From VRUE01 sp963748075 (lineage in GTDB: Bacteria > Actinomycetota > Thermoleophilia > Solirubrobacterales > 70-9), in NCBI GenBank assembly GCA_963748075.1, contig CAVVHQ010000044.1:1-64000 (forward strand): a stretch of DNA of 64,000 nucleotides, written 5' to 3'. The notes below the pieces were generated by a model. That model saw only the letters and a program-made list of their open reading frames with translations, searched no databases and was not told where the DNA came from. The translations under genes were made by a program, and so were the position numbers. Shown here one piece after another: positions 14,821-21,884 of this stretch (position 1 is the first letter of the stretch; each line of letters begins with the position of its first letter).

Positions 14821-17225
14821 TGGCGGGCCGCACGCCGACCCCCGAGCAGGCGGCGGCGATCGCCGCCGATCAGCGCCGGGTGCTGGTCGAGGCCGGGGCC
14901 GGGACCGGCAAGACCGGGACGATGGTCGACCGCTACTGCCGCCTGGTCTGCGAGGAGGGCGTCTCGCCGGACGCGGTGCTCGCCTTCACCTTCACCGACC
15001 GGGCGGCCGCCGAGCTGCGCGAGCGGATCCGCGCCGCGCTGGAGCTGCGCGCCGAGGACGGCTCGGAGCGGGCGCGCGAGCTGCTGGCCGGGATCGGCGC
15101 CGCCTGGGTGACGACGATCCACGGCTTCTGCAACCGCCTGCTCGCCGGCCACCCGGTGGCGGCCGGGGTCGACCCCGGCTTCCGGGTGCTGGACGCCCCG
15201 GAGGCGACGCGGCTCGCCGACGAGGCCTTCGAGGGGGCGATGGAGGACCTCCTCGCGGCGGGAGACGAGTCGCGGGAGCGAACCGTGGCGGCCTTCGGGA
15301 TCGGCGGCCTGCGGGCGATGGTCGGCGGCGTCCACGCCGAGCTGCGCAGCCGTGGGACCGCCTCGCCGCGGCTGCCCGAGCCGCCCGAGCCGGACGTCGA
15401 GGCGGCGCTGCGCGACGCCGCGGCGGCGGCCGCCGGGGCGCTGGCGGAGCTGAAGCCGGCCAACTCGAACCGCGAGCTGCTCGGACGGGCGATCGAGGTG
15501 TTGGAGGGAGACCGCGTCCCCGGCCTCGACCGCCTGGGGGAGCTGCGGACGAGGAGCACTGCCGGGGCGATGGCCGGATACCGGGAGGCGATCGAGGCGG
15601 CGACCGCGCGCGTCGCCGAGGCGGGCGAGGGTGGCGAGGCCTACCGTCACGTCGCCGAGCTTCTCGAGCTGTTCTCGGCCCGCTTCGCGGCGGCGAAGGT
15701 GCGGCGGGCCGGCCTCGACTTCGAGGACCTCCAGCTGCTCGCCGCCCGGCTGCTGGAGGGGACCGAGGTCGGCGCCGCCTACCAGGCGCGCTTCAGCCAC
15801 CTGCTGGTCGACGAGTTCCAGGACACCAACCGGCTGCAGCTGCGGCTGGTCGAGGCGCTGCGCGGGCCGGATTGCCGCCTGATGGTCGTCGGCGACGAGC
15901 TGCAGTCGATCTACGGCTTCCGCCACGCCGACCTCGACGTCTTCCGCGAGCAGCGCGCCGCGATCGAGACCGACCCGGGCTCGGGCGCGCTGGCGCTGAG
16001 CGGCAACTTCCGCTCCCGCCCCGAGCTGATCGGCGCGGTCAACGCGATCGGCGAGCGGCTGCTCGGCGAGACATACCGGCCGCTGCGGGTCGGCGCCCTG
16101 CCGGAAAGCAACGGCCCGGCGGGCGAGGGGCCCGCGGTCGAGCTGCTGCTCACCGGCCGCGAGGGCTGGGACGCGGAGGGGATCGAGCTGCAGCCGGCGG
16201 TCGACGCCCGCACCTCGCCCGCCGCCCTGGCCGAGGCGCGCTTCCTGGCGGCGCGGCTGCGCGAGCTGGCCGACGCGGGGGTGGAGCGCGGGGCGATGGT
16301 CGTGCTGCTGCGCGCCTTCCGCAATCTCGACGCCTACGAGGACTCGCTGGAGCGGGCCGGGCTGCGGCCCTACGTGGTCGGCGGGCGCGGCTACTGGTCC
16401 CAGCAGCAGGTCGCCGACGTCGGCGCGCTGCTGGCGACGATCGCCAACCCGCTCGACGACCAGGCGCTGTTCGGGGCGCTCGCCTCCCCCGCCTGCGGGG
16501 TGACGCCGGATACGCTCTGGCTGCTCCGCGCCGCCGCCGGCCGGCGCCGCCACGTCTGGCCCGCGGTCGAGCGGCTCGCCGGGCGGGAGGAGGCGGAGCT
16601 GGAGGACCCGGGGCGGCTGGAGGCGATCCCCACCGCAGAGCAAGAGCTGCTGCGCCGCTTCGCGGCGACGATCGCCGCCCTGCGCCGGCGCGCCCCCCGG
16701 CTTCCCCTCGCCGAGCTGATCGACGCGACGGTGGCCGAGACCGGCTACGACCTGGCGGTGCTGATGCGCCCCTCCGGCGAGGCCCGCTTCGCCAACGTGC
16801 GCAAGCTGATGCGGCTGGCGGCCGAGTTCGAGTCGCGCGAGGGCCGCGACCTGCGCGGCCTGCTCGACTTCCTCGCCGCCCGCTCCGAGGCCGACGCCGA
16901 GGCCGAGGCCGCCACCGCGCTGGAGGGCCACGACGGGGTGCGGATCATGACCGTGCACAGCGCCAAGGGACTCGAGTTCGACGTGGTCGCCGTCCCCGAC
17001 CTGGCCCGCAGCCTGCTCGCAGGTTCGGCGAACGCCGCTGCTGACGGTCGGCCGCGAGGCGGAGGACGCCGCGGGTGGGGATGCGCCTGCGCCGCCTCGG
17101 CGCCGCCCCGGTCGACCTCTACTCCTACGGCGAGCTGCGCGAGGAGGGGCGGCGGCGGGACGCCGGGGAGGAGCTGCGACTGTTCCACGTCGCGGCGACG
17201 CGGGCGCGGCGGCGGCTGCTGCTGA
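14820..17225 (+). CDS. UvrD/AddA-like helicase, N-terminal part before frameshift
   Basis: This is the motor subunit of the nuclease-helicase pair. Visible superfamily 1 motifs are Walker A (EAGAGTGKTGTM, near residue 25), motif Ia (FTFTDRAAAELRERI), Walker B (LLVDEFQDTN), motif III (VVGDELQSIYGFRHAD), and motif V (VHSAKGLEFDVVAVPDL). The frame then shifts at about 17030. The true continuation is in a second frame (TPLLTVGREAEDAAGG, 17032-17076) and then a third (17075-18349). The last 65 or so codons up to 17225 are therefore out-of-frame. Motif VI and the nuclease lie in the next entry. Either two single-base insertions broke the gene or the sequence has errors. Confidence 0.85.
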   Translation: MAGRTPTPEQAAAIAADQRRVLVEAGAGTGKTGTMVDRYCRLVCEEGVSPDAVLAFTFTDRAAAELRERIRAALELRAEDGSERARELLAGIGAAWVTTIHGFCNRLLAGHPVAAGVDPGFRVLDAPEATRLADEAFEGAMEDLLAAGDESRERTVAAFGIGGLRAMVGGVHAELRSRGTASPRLPEPPEPDVEAALRDAAAAAAGALAELKPANSNRELLGRAIEVLEGDRVPGLDRLGELRTRSTAGAMAGYREAIEAATARVAEAGEGGEAYRHVAELLELFSARFAAAKVRRAGLDFEDLQLLAARLLEGTEVGAAYQARFSHLLVDEFQDTNRLQLRLVEALRGPDCRLMVVGDELQSIYGFRHADLDVFREQRAAIETDPGSGALALSGNFRSRPELIGAVNAIGERLLGETYRPLRVGALPESNGPAGEGPAVELLLTGREGWDAEGIELQPAVDARTSPAALAEARFLAARLRELADAGVERGAMVVLLRAFRNLDAYEDSLERAGLRPYVVGGRGYWSQQQVADVGALLATIANPLDDQALFGALASPACGVTPDTLWLLRAAAGRRRHVWPAVERLAGREEAELEDPGRLEAIPTAEQELLRRFAATIAALRRRAPRLPLAELIDATVAETGYDLAVLMRPSGEARFANVRKLMRLAAEFESREGRDLRGLLDFLAARSEADAEAEAATALEGHDGVRIMTVHSAKGLEFDVVAVPDLARSLLAGSANAAADGRPRGGGRRGWGCACAASAPPRSTSTPTASCARRGGGGTPGRSCDCSTSRRRGRGGGCC

Positions 17226-18349
17226 GCGGCGTCGTCAAGCCCGAGCCGGAGCGCGAGGCGAGCCCGCGGACGTCGGTGGTCGAGCGGATCGCCGCGGCGC
17301 TCGGGGTCGATCGCGAGCGCGACTCCACCGTCTCGGTGCCGGCGCCGCAGCCGCGCGCCGGCCTGGAGGCGAGCTTCGAGCCCCCGGAGATCGCCGTCCG
17401 CGTCAACCTCGCCTCGCCCGAGCGGGCGGCCGAGCTGTGCGCGCGGCGGGCCGAGCAGGGCGTCGCGCCGCACCTCGGCGAAGGCCCGGCGCCGCTGGTC
17501 GAGCGGCAGCCGCCGGCCGTCCCCAACCGCCCCCTCTCCTATACCGCGATCGGCGCCTACGAGGACTGCGCCTACCGCTTCTACACGGAGCGCGTCCTGG
17601 ACCTGGGCGACCGCGGTAGAGGTTTGAGTCGCATACCGGCTCAAACCTCTACCGCGCCGGCCGCCGGGGACAATGGCGTAACGGCCGACAACCGCGCCGA
17701 TGCGGCGGCGCGGGGGGCGGCGGTCCACTCGCTGCTCGAGTGGAGCCAGGCGAACGGATGGGCGGAGCCGGACGGGGAACTGATCCGCCGCCATGCCCTC
17801 GCCGCCGGCCTCGAGCTCGGCGACGCAGGAGCGGTCGAGGGCCTGCTCAACCCGGTCCGCGCCTGGCTGGACTCGGCGCTGTTGCGCGACCGGGTCCGCG
17901 CCGCAGGTGTCTCGACGCGGGCCGAGGTCCCGTTACTGCTCGACGTCTCGGGCACCGTCCTGCGCGGCTCGATCGACCTGCTGGTCGAGCGCGACGGTGA
18001 GCCGCCGCTGGTAGTCGACTACAAGACCGACCGCCTCGACGGCGCCTCCCCGCAGGAGCGCGCCGCCCGCTACGAGACGCAGCGCGACGTCTACGCGCTG
18101 GCCGTCGCCGGGGCGCGCGGCGCGGCCGCGGTCGAGGTCGCCTACGTCTTCCTCGAGCGACCCGAGGAGCCCGATCTCAGCCGACTCGGCCGGGCCGAGA
18201 TGGAGGCGGGACGGCGACAGCTTGCAGCGACGATCGCGCGGATCTCCGGCGGCGAGTTCCCACCTGCCCCGCCCGAGCAGCGCGGCTGGGCGCTCTGCGA
18301 GGGCTGCCCGGCCCTCGGCCGCCTCTGCTCGGGGCCCGAGGGCGTCTGA
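17075..18349 (+). CDS. UvrD/AddA-like helicase, C-terminal part with nuclease domain
   Basis: This continues the helicase of 14820-17225 after two +1 frame changes; the GTG at 17075 is unlikely to be a natural start. It holds motif VI (LFHVAATRARRRLLLSG) and a C-terminal PD-(D/E)xK nuclease (GSIDLLVERDG, VVDYKTDRLDG). Cysteines in EDCAYRFY and CEGCPALGRLC suggest a second iron-sulfur site, so both subunits of the pair carry nuclease domains, as in mycobacterial AdnAB. A perfect 17-bp inverted repeat is inserted in frame at 17612-17656. The 3' end lies inside repeat R1b. Confidence 0.85.
   Translation: MGMRLRRLGAAPVDLYSYGELREEGRRRDAGEELRLFHVAATRARRRLLLSGVVKPEPEREASPRTSVVERIAAALGVDRERDSTVSVPAPQPRAGLEASFEPPEIAVRVNLASPERAAELCARRAEQGVAPHLGEGPAPLVERQPPAVPNRPLSYTAIGAYEDCAYRFYTERVLDLGDRGRGLSRIPAQTSTAPAAGDNGVTADNRADAAARGAAVHSLLEWSQANGWAEPDGELIRRHALAAGLELGDAGAVEGLLNPVRAWLDSALLRDRVRAAGVSTRAEVPLLLDVSGTVLRGSIDLLVERDGEPPLVVDYKTDRLDGASPQERAARYETQRDVYALAVAGARGAAAVEVAYVFLERPEEPDLSRLGRAEMEAGRRQLAATIARISGGEFPPAPPEQRGWALCEGCPALGRLCSGPEGV
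17612..17656. repeat. In-frame inverted repeat inside the helicase gene
   Basis: Arms CGCGGTAGAGGTTTGAG (17612-17628) and CTCAAACCTCTACCGCG (17640-17656) are perfectly complementary over 17 bases, with an 11-base loop. The 45 bases are an exact number of codons and add about 15 residues (GRGLSRIPAQTST) between the Cys-bearing helix and the ARGAAVHSLLEW region of the nuclease domain. Extra residues at such a point suggest a small inserted palindrome. The loop contains CGCATA, which also occurs near the arm of R1 copies; that match is too short to be conclusive. Confidence 0.75.
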
Positions 18350-18441
18350 CCGGCGCATCTCGGCGTCCTCGGTCGCTCACGTAAAGAGCACGCTTCGCTC
18401 CCTGCGTCCTTGACCTTCTCGGTTCTCGGTCAGACGCCCTC
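18338..18441 (-). repeat. R1 element, copy b
   Basis: Arms GAGGGCGTCTGACCG (18338-18352) and CGGTCAGACGCCCTC (18427-18441) pair perfectly over 15 bases. The core on the minus strand reads TCAAGGACGCAGGGAG, then an inner hairpin with GCGT/ACGT pairing, then ACCGAGGACGCCGAGATGCGC. The arms include the stop codons of both convergent genes, so the helicase and xseB both end in Glu-Gly-Val-stop written by the same bases. Confidence 0.8.
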
Positions 18442-18663
18442 AGGCGGAGCTTGCTCGAGCTTCGCCGCCAGCTCGTCGAGCCGCAGCTCCTGGAGGCCGG
18501 CGCTGACCGCGTCCAGCTCCGCCGCGCAGTAGGTGACCAGCTCGCGACCCTCGCTGCACAGCTCGAGCGTCTCGCGCAGGCCCGCCTGGCCCGAATCGAG
18601 CCGGTCGATGATCTCCTCCAGCCGCTCGACCGCGGCCTCGTAGGACTCAGGCTGCTCGCTCAT
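18430..18663 (-). CDS. xseB: Exodeoxyribonuclease VII small subunit
   Basis: XseB, 77 residues, the normal length. Several copies bind XseA to form exonuclease VII, which degrades single-stranded DNA to short oligonucleotides. The typical pattern is present: SYEAAVERLEEIIDRLDSG, then the helical hairpin LRETLELCSEGRELVTYC. The start overlaps the xseA stop by four bases (ATGA), so the two are translationally coupled. Its last codons form part of the R1b stem. Confidence 0.95.
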   Translation of the reverse strand: MSEQPESYEAAVERLEEIIDRLDSGQAGLRETLELCSEGRELVTYCAAELDAVSAGLQELRLDELAAKLEQAPPEGV

Positions 18664-20012
18664 TCGCGCTCCCCGTCGGGTTCGATCTCCGCGCCGACCC
18701 GGCCGTCGGCGAAGCGCAGTCTGACGCGTCCGGCGGCGACCGCGGCGGCGGCGCTGGTCACCGGCTCGCCGTCGGCGTCCTCGGCCAGCGCGTAGCCACG
18801 TTCCAGGGTGCGCTCGGGGTCGTGAGCGCGCAGCGCGACGGAAGCGCGGCGCAGGGCGTCGCGCCGGGCACGCAGCGCGGCGCCGGAGGCGCGGTCGATC
18901 GTGGTCGAGCGCCGGCGGTTCGCGGTGGCCTCGGAAGCGGCGCCCTGAACGCCCCGGCGCCTAACCCGGTCGAGGACGACCAGCGCGATGCGGCGCTGGA
19001 AGGAGAGCTGCTCGCCAACCCGGCGCTCGGAGGCGGCGCGCATCTCCCGCGTCCTCTGGTTGAGCACAACGCGCTCGCGCCGCAGCGCCCGCGCCGGGCC
19101 CCGCGCCAGGGCGACGAGGTGGCGACTGCGGACGCCGATCGCGCCCTCCCCGGCCCGCCGCAGCGAGCCGGCGCAGCGCTCCAGCCCGCGCCGCGCCTCG
19201 ACGCAGTCGAGCGGCACGGCCGCCTCGGCGGCGTGGGTCGGGGTCGAGCAGGCGACGGCGGCGACGTCGTCGATCAAGGTCGAGTCGCGCTCGTGGCCGA
19301 CCGCGCTGACCACCGGGACGCGCAGCATCGCCACGGTGCGGCAGAGGGTCTCGTCGCAGAAGGCCCAGAGGTCGGCGAGGCTGCCGCCGCCCCTGGTGAC
19401 GACGATCGCCTCGACCTCGGGTCGCGCCGCCAGGTCCTGGATCGCCGCCGCGATCGCCGGCGCCGCGCGACGGTCCTGCACCGGGGCGAACGCCCAGACG
19501 ACGCTCCCCGCCCAGCCGCGGCGCCGCAGCCCGGCGAGCAGGTCGCGCCGCGCCGCCCCCGACTCCGCGGTGACCACGCCGATCGCCCTCGGCAGCAGCG
19601 ACCGCGGCAGCTGCTTTTGCAGCTCGAACAGGCCCTCGGCGCGAAGCTGCTTGCGCAGCGCCTCCAGCCGGGCCAGCAGGTCGCCCTCGCCGGCGAGGCG
19701 GAGATGGGTGACTCGGAATGAGAAGGCCGGAGAGGACGTCGCGCTGCCGATGAAGTAGTCCGGCCCACCCGCCGCGACGAATTCGGCTCCGTCCCGCAGC
19801 GCGCCGTCCGGGAGCTCGAGGGCGGCCAATTCGTCGGCCCAGATCGTGCATGGAACCGCGCCCTCGGCATCGCGTAACTCGAAATAGGTCTGCTTCTGGG
19901 TATGCCGCAGGCCGGTGACCTCACCGATCAGCTGGACCCGCGCCCGCTTGCGCAGCTCGTCGCGAAGGGTCTTCGCATAGCGACCAACCGCAAATGGACC
20001 GGGTAGTTCCAC
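18660..20012 (-). CDS. xseA: Exodeoxyribonuclease VII large subunit
   Basis: XseA, 450 residues, is the catalytic subunit of exonuclease VII. The N-terminal OB-fold is clear (VQLIGEVTGLRHTQKQTYFEL), followed by the catalytic domain with VVTAESGAARRDLL, the conserved TRGGGSLADLWAFCDE and SAVGHERDSTLIDDVA. A coiled-coil region and a short C-terminal domain (RTLERGYALAED) complete the protein. GTG start at 20012. xseB follows with a four-base overlap. R1c lies directly upstream. Confidence 0.96.
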   Translation of the reverse strand: MELPGPFAVGRYAKTLRDELRKRARVQLIGEVTGLRHTQKQTYFELRDAEGAVPCTIWADELAALELPDGALRDGAEFVAAGGPDYFIGSATSSPAFSFRVTHLRLAGEGDLLARLEALRKQLRAEGLFELQKQLPRSLLPRAIGVVTAESGAARRDLLAGLRRRGWAGSVVWAFAPVQDRRAAPAIAAAIQDLAARPEVEAIVVTRGGGSLADLWAFCDETLCRTVAMLRVPVVSAVGHERDSTLIDDVAAVACSTPTHAAEAAVPLDCVEARRGLERCAGSLRRAGEGAIGVRSRHLVALARGPARALRRERVVLNQRTREMRAASERRVGEQLSFQRRIALVVLDRVRRRGVQGAASEATANRRRSTTIDRASGAALRARRDALRRASVALRAHDPERTLERGYALAEDADGEPVTSAAAAVAAGRVRLRFADGRVGAEIEPDGERE

Positions 20013-20033
20013 AAGCTCAGGCTATCCGTGTCC

Positions 20034-20136
20034 GATGACCCGCAAGGCCCAAGCAGATCAAGGATGCAGGGAGCGCCGCGTGCTCTGCACGCAAGCGACC
20101 GAAGACGCAGATATGCGCCGGGCATCGCGGGTCATC
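20034..20136 (+). repeat. R1 element, copy c
   Basis: Arms GATGACCCGC (20034-20043) and GCGGGTCATC (20127-20136) pair perfectly over ten bases. The core is TCAAGGATGCAGGGAG, then the hairpin GCGTG...CACGC, then ACCGAAGACGCAGATATGCGC. It lies between the HxlR gene and xseA, both on the minus strand, and the 3' arm contains the HxlR stop codon. It is therefore 3' UTR for HxlR and 5' leader for xseA. Confidence 0.8.
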
Positions 20137-20470
20137 CGGCGCGCTTCCATTCGCGCGCCCAGGACCTGAGCTCGACGATCGCGGGACGGAGCCCGGTCCC
20201 GACCACGGTGAGCGAGTATGTGACCCGGACCGGCGAGCCCGCTTCGACCTCGCGCTCGACCAGGCCCTCGTCCTCCAGCTCGCGCAGCCGCTGCGAGAGC
20301 AGCCTGTCCGACATCCCCGGCACGGCCTTGGCCAGCTCGCCGAAGCGCAGCGGACCCTCGGTCAGGGCGCAGACGATCGCCCCGGTCCAGCGCTTGCCGA
20401 TCAACTCGATCGCGGCGTGGAAGTGGGGGCAGACGCCCGTCGGATGCTCTGTCGTCGACATCGCCTCCAC
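20132..20470 (-). CDS. HxlR family transcriptional regulator
   Basis: A 112-residue winged-helix regulator of the HxlR type. The family features are CPHFHAAIELIGKRWTGAIV at the N terminus, with the conserved first cysteine, and the recognition region FGELAKAVPGMSDRLLSQRLRELEDEGLV, then the wing VTYSLT. Members often respond to electrophiles or redox stress through that cysteine. The start may be GTG 20470 or ATG 20461. The palindrome at 20483-20499 just upstream could be its own operator and could also act on the divergent protease gene. Confidence 0.9.
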   Translation of the reverse strand: MEAMSTTEHPTGVCPHFHAAIELIGKRWTGAIVCALTEGPLRFGELAKAVPGMSDRLLSQRLRELEDEGLVEREVEAGSPVRVTYSLTVVGTGLRPAIVELRSWAREWKRAG

Positions 20471-20482
20471 GGTCGATCCTGA

Positions 20483-20499
20483 GCTTACTAAACGTAAGC
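20483..20499. promoter_or_regulatory. Candidate HxlR operator
   Basis: GCTTAC and GTAAGC are perfect arms around the five bases TAAAC. The site is 13 bases before the HxlR start and 37 before the divergent protease start. HxlR proteins bind short AT-containing palindromes of this size, often next to their own gene. The assignment rests on position and symmetry only. Confidence 0.5.
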
Positions 20500-20535
20500 G
20501 ATGGGCCCGCCAGCCTGGCCTGCTTCTATTCGCCC

Positions 20536-21678
20536 GTGACCGTTCTCGACTGGGCGATCGTCGCCTTCACGCTCGCGCTGGCCCTCTGGGGCTACCGGCA
20601 GGGGTTGATAGTCGGCGTCCTCACCCTGCTCGGCTTCGGCGCCGGGGCGCTGGCCGGCGGCCGGGTCGGGCCGCTGCTGCTCAACGAAGGGTCCGAGTCC
20701 CCCTACGCGCCGCTGTTCGCGGCGCTCGGCGCGCTGCTGATCGGAGCGCTGGCGGCGGTGACCTTCGAGAGCCTGGCGCTGGGGCTGCGGGCGCGGCTGA
20801 TCCGCGGTCGGGCGCTGCGCTTCGTCGACGGCGCCGCCGGCGCGGCGCTGATCGCAGCCGTCTCGCTCGGCCTGGCCTGGGTGCTGGGCGCCGTCGCCCT
20901 GCACGCGCCGGGCACCGCCCAGCTGCGAGTCGACGTGCAGCGCTCGCTGATCCTGCGCGGGCTCAACGACGCGCTGCCGCCGTCCGGGCCGATCCTCAAC
21001 GCGCTCGACCGGGTCGACCCGGCGCCGTCGATCGCCGGTCCGACGACGCCCGTCGCCCCGCCGAACGCGGCGATTGCCTCCGACCCCGACGTGCAGCGGG
21101 CGGGTCGCTCCGTGGTCAGGGTGCTGGGCACCGCCTGCGGCCTCGGCGTCGAGGGCTCGGGCTGGGTCGCCGCCCCGGGAACCGTGGTCACCAACGCACA
21201 CGTCATCGCCGGCGAGAACGACACCACCGTCACCACCCAGGACGGCGCCTCGCTGGAAGCGACGCCGGTCCACTACGACCCCGTCAACGACCTGGCACTG
21301 CTCCGCGTCGACTCCCGGCTCGCCGCCCTTCCGATCGCCCCCGACCCGCGGCGCGGCGCGAGCGGCGCCGTGCTCGGCTACCCCGAGAACGGCCCTTACG
21401 CGGTCGCCCCGGCCCGCATGGGCGAGATCCGCTCGGCAGTCAGCGAGGACTCCTACGGCGCCGGCCCGATCCGTCGCACGATCGCCTCCTTGCGCGGCAC
21501 GGTCCGCAGCGGCGACTCCGGCGGCCCCCTGGTCGATTCCCGGGGCCGCGTCATGGGCACCGTCTTCGCCGCAACCACCTCCGGCCCGCCCGGCGGCTTC
21601 GCCGTCCCCAACGAAGTCATCCGCTCAGCCCTAACCGAAACGACGGCGCCCGTAGACACCGGCCCCTGCACGGGCTAG
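20536..21678 (+). CDS. MarP-like membrane serine protease (CvpA plus trypsin fold)
   Basis: A 380-residue protein with four predicted N-terminal membrane helices of the CvpA type (residues 1-130) and a C-terminal chymotrypsin-fold protease domain outside the membrane. The catalytic triad is visible: His222 (TNAHVI), Asp252 (NDLALL) and Ser328 (GDSGGPL). This architecture is that of MarP, which protects Mycobacterium tuberculosis against acid by processing cell-wall enzymes. GTG start at 20536. The next gene downstream, on the same strand, is a penicillin-binding protein, which fits a cell-envelope role. Confidence 0.9.
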   Translation: MTVLDWAIVAFTLALALWGYRQGLIVGVLTLLGFGAGALAGGRVGPLLLNEGSESPYAPLFAALGALLIGALAAVTFESLALGLRARLIRGRALRFVDGAAGAALIAAVSLGLAWVLGAVALHAPGTAQLRVDVQRSLILRGLNDALPPSGPILNALDRVDPAPSIAGPTTPVAPPNAAIASDPDVQRAGRSVVRVLGTACGLGVEGSGWVAAPGTVVTNAHVIAGENDTTVTTQDGASLEATPVHYDPVNDLALLRVDSRLAALPIAPDPRRGASGAVLGYPENGPYAVAPARMGEIRSAVSEDSYGAGPIRRTIASLRGTVRSGDSGGPLVDSRGRVMGTVFAATTSGPPGGFAVPNEVIRSALTETTAPVDTGPCTG

Positions 21679-21718
21679 CGAGGTGGAGGACTCCAAGCAA
21701 CTCTTGACGGAGAGGGTA

Positions 21719-21813
21719 GGGCACCGCTCCCCGCGGCTTGTACTTTTTCCGCGGCGCGCTCCGCGGACAGCCGCAAACTGTCTTCGGAAAAAGTTGAGCG
21801 GGGAGCGGTGCCC
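21719..21813. repeat. R4 repeat, copy 1, with enclosing stem
   Basis: Outer arms GGGCACCGCTCCCCGC (21719-21734) and GCGGGGAGCGGTGCCC (21798-21813) pair perfectly. The inside (21733-21800, 68 nt) starts GCGGCTTGTACTTTTTCCG and ends CGGAAAAAGTTGAGCG, which is itself a stem. The same 68-nt unit recurs at 60432-60499 in the opposite orientation. Just after it, AAAGTTGAGCGGGGAG appears a second time (about 21832-21847). The space lies between the protease and the penicillin-binding protein, both on the plus strand. Confidence 0.75.
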
Positions 21814-21884
21814 CGCCCTCTTCCCACACCAAAAGTTGAGCGGGGAGTAGTACCCGACACCCGCCCCCACTAAGTTTCCGGGCA

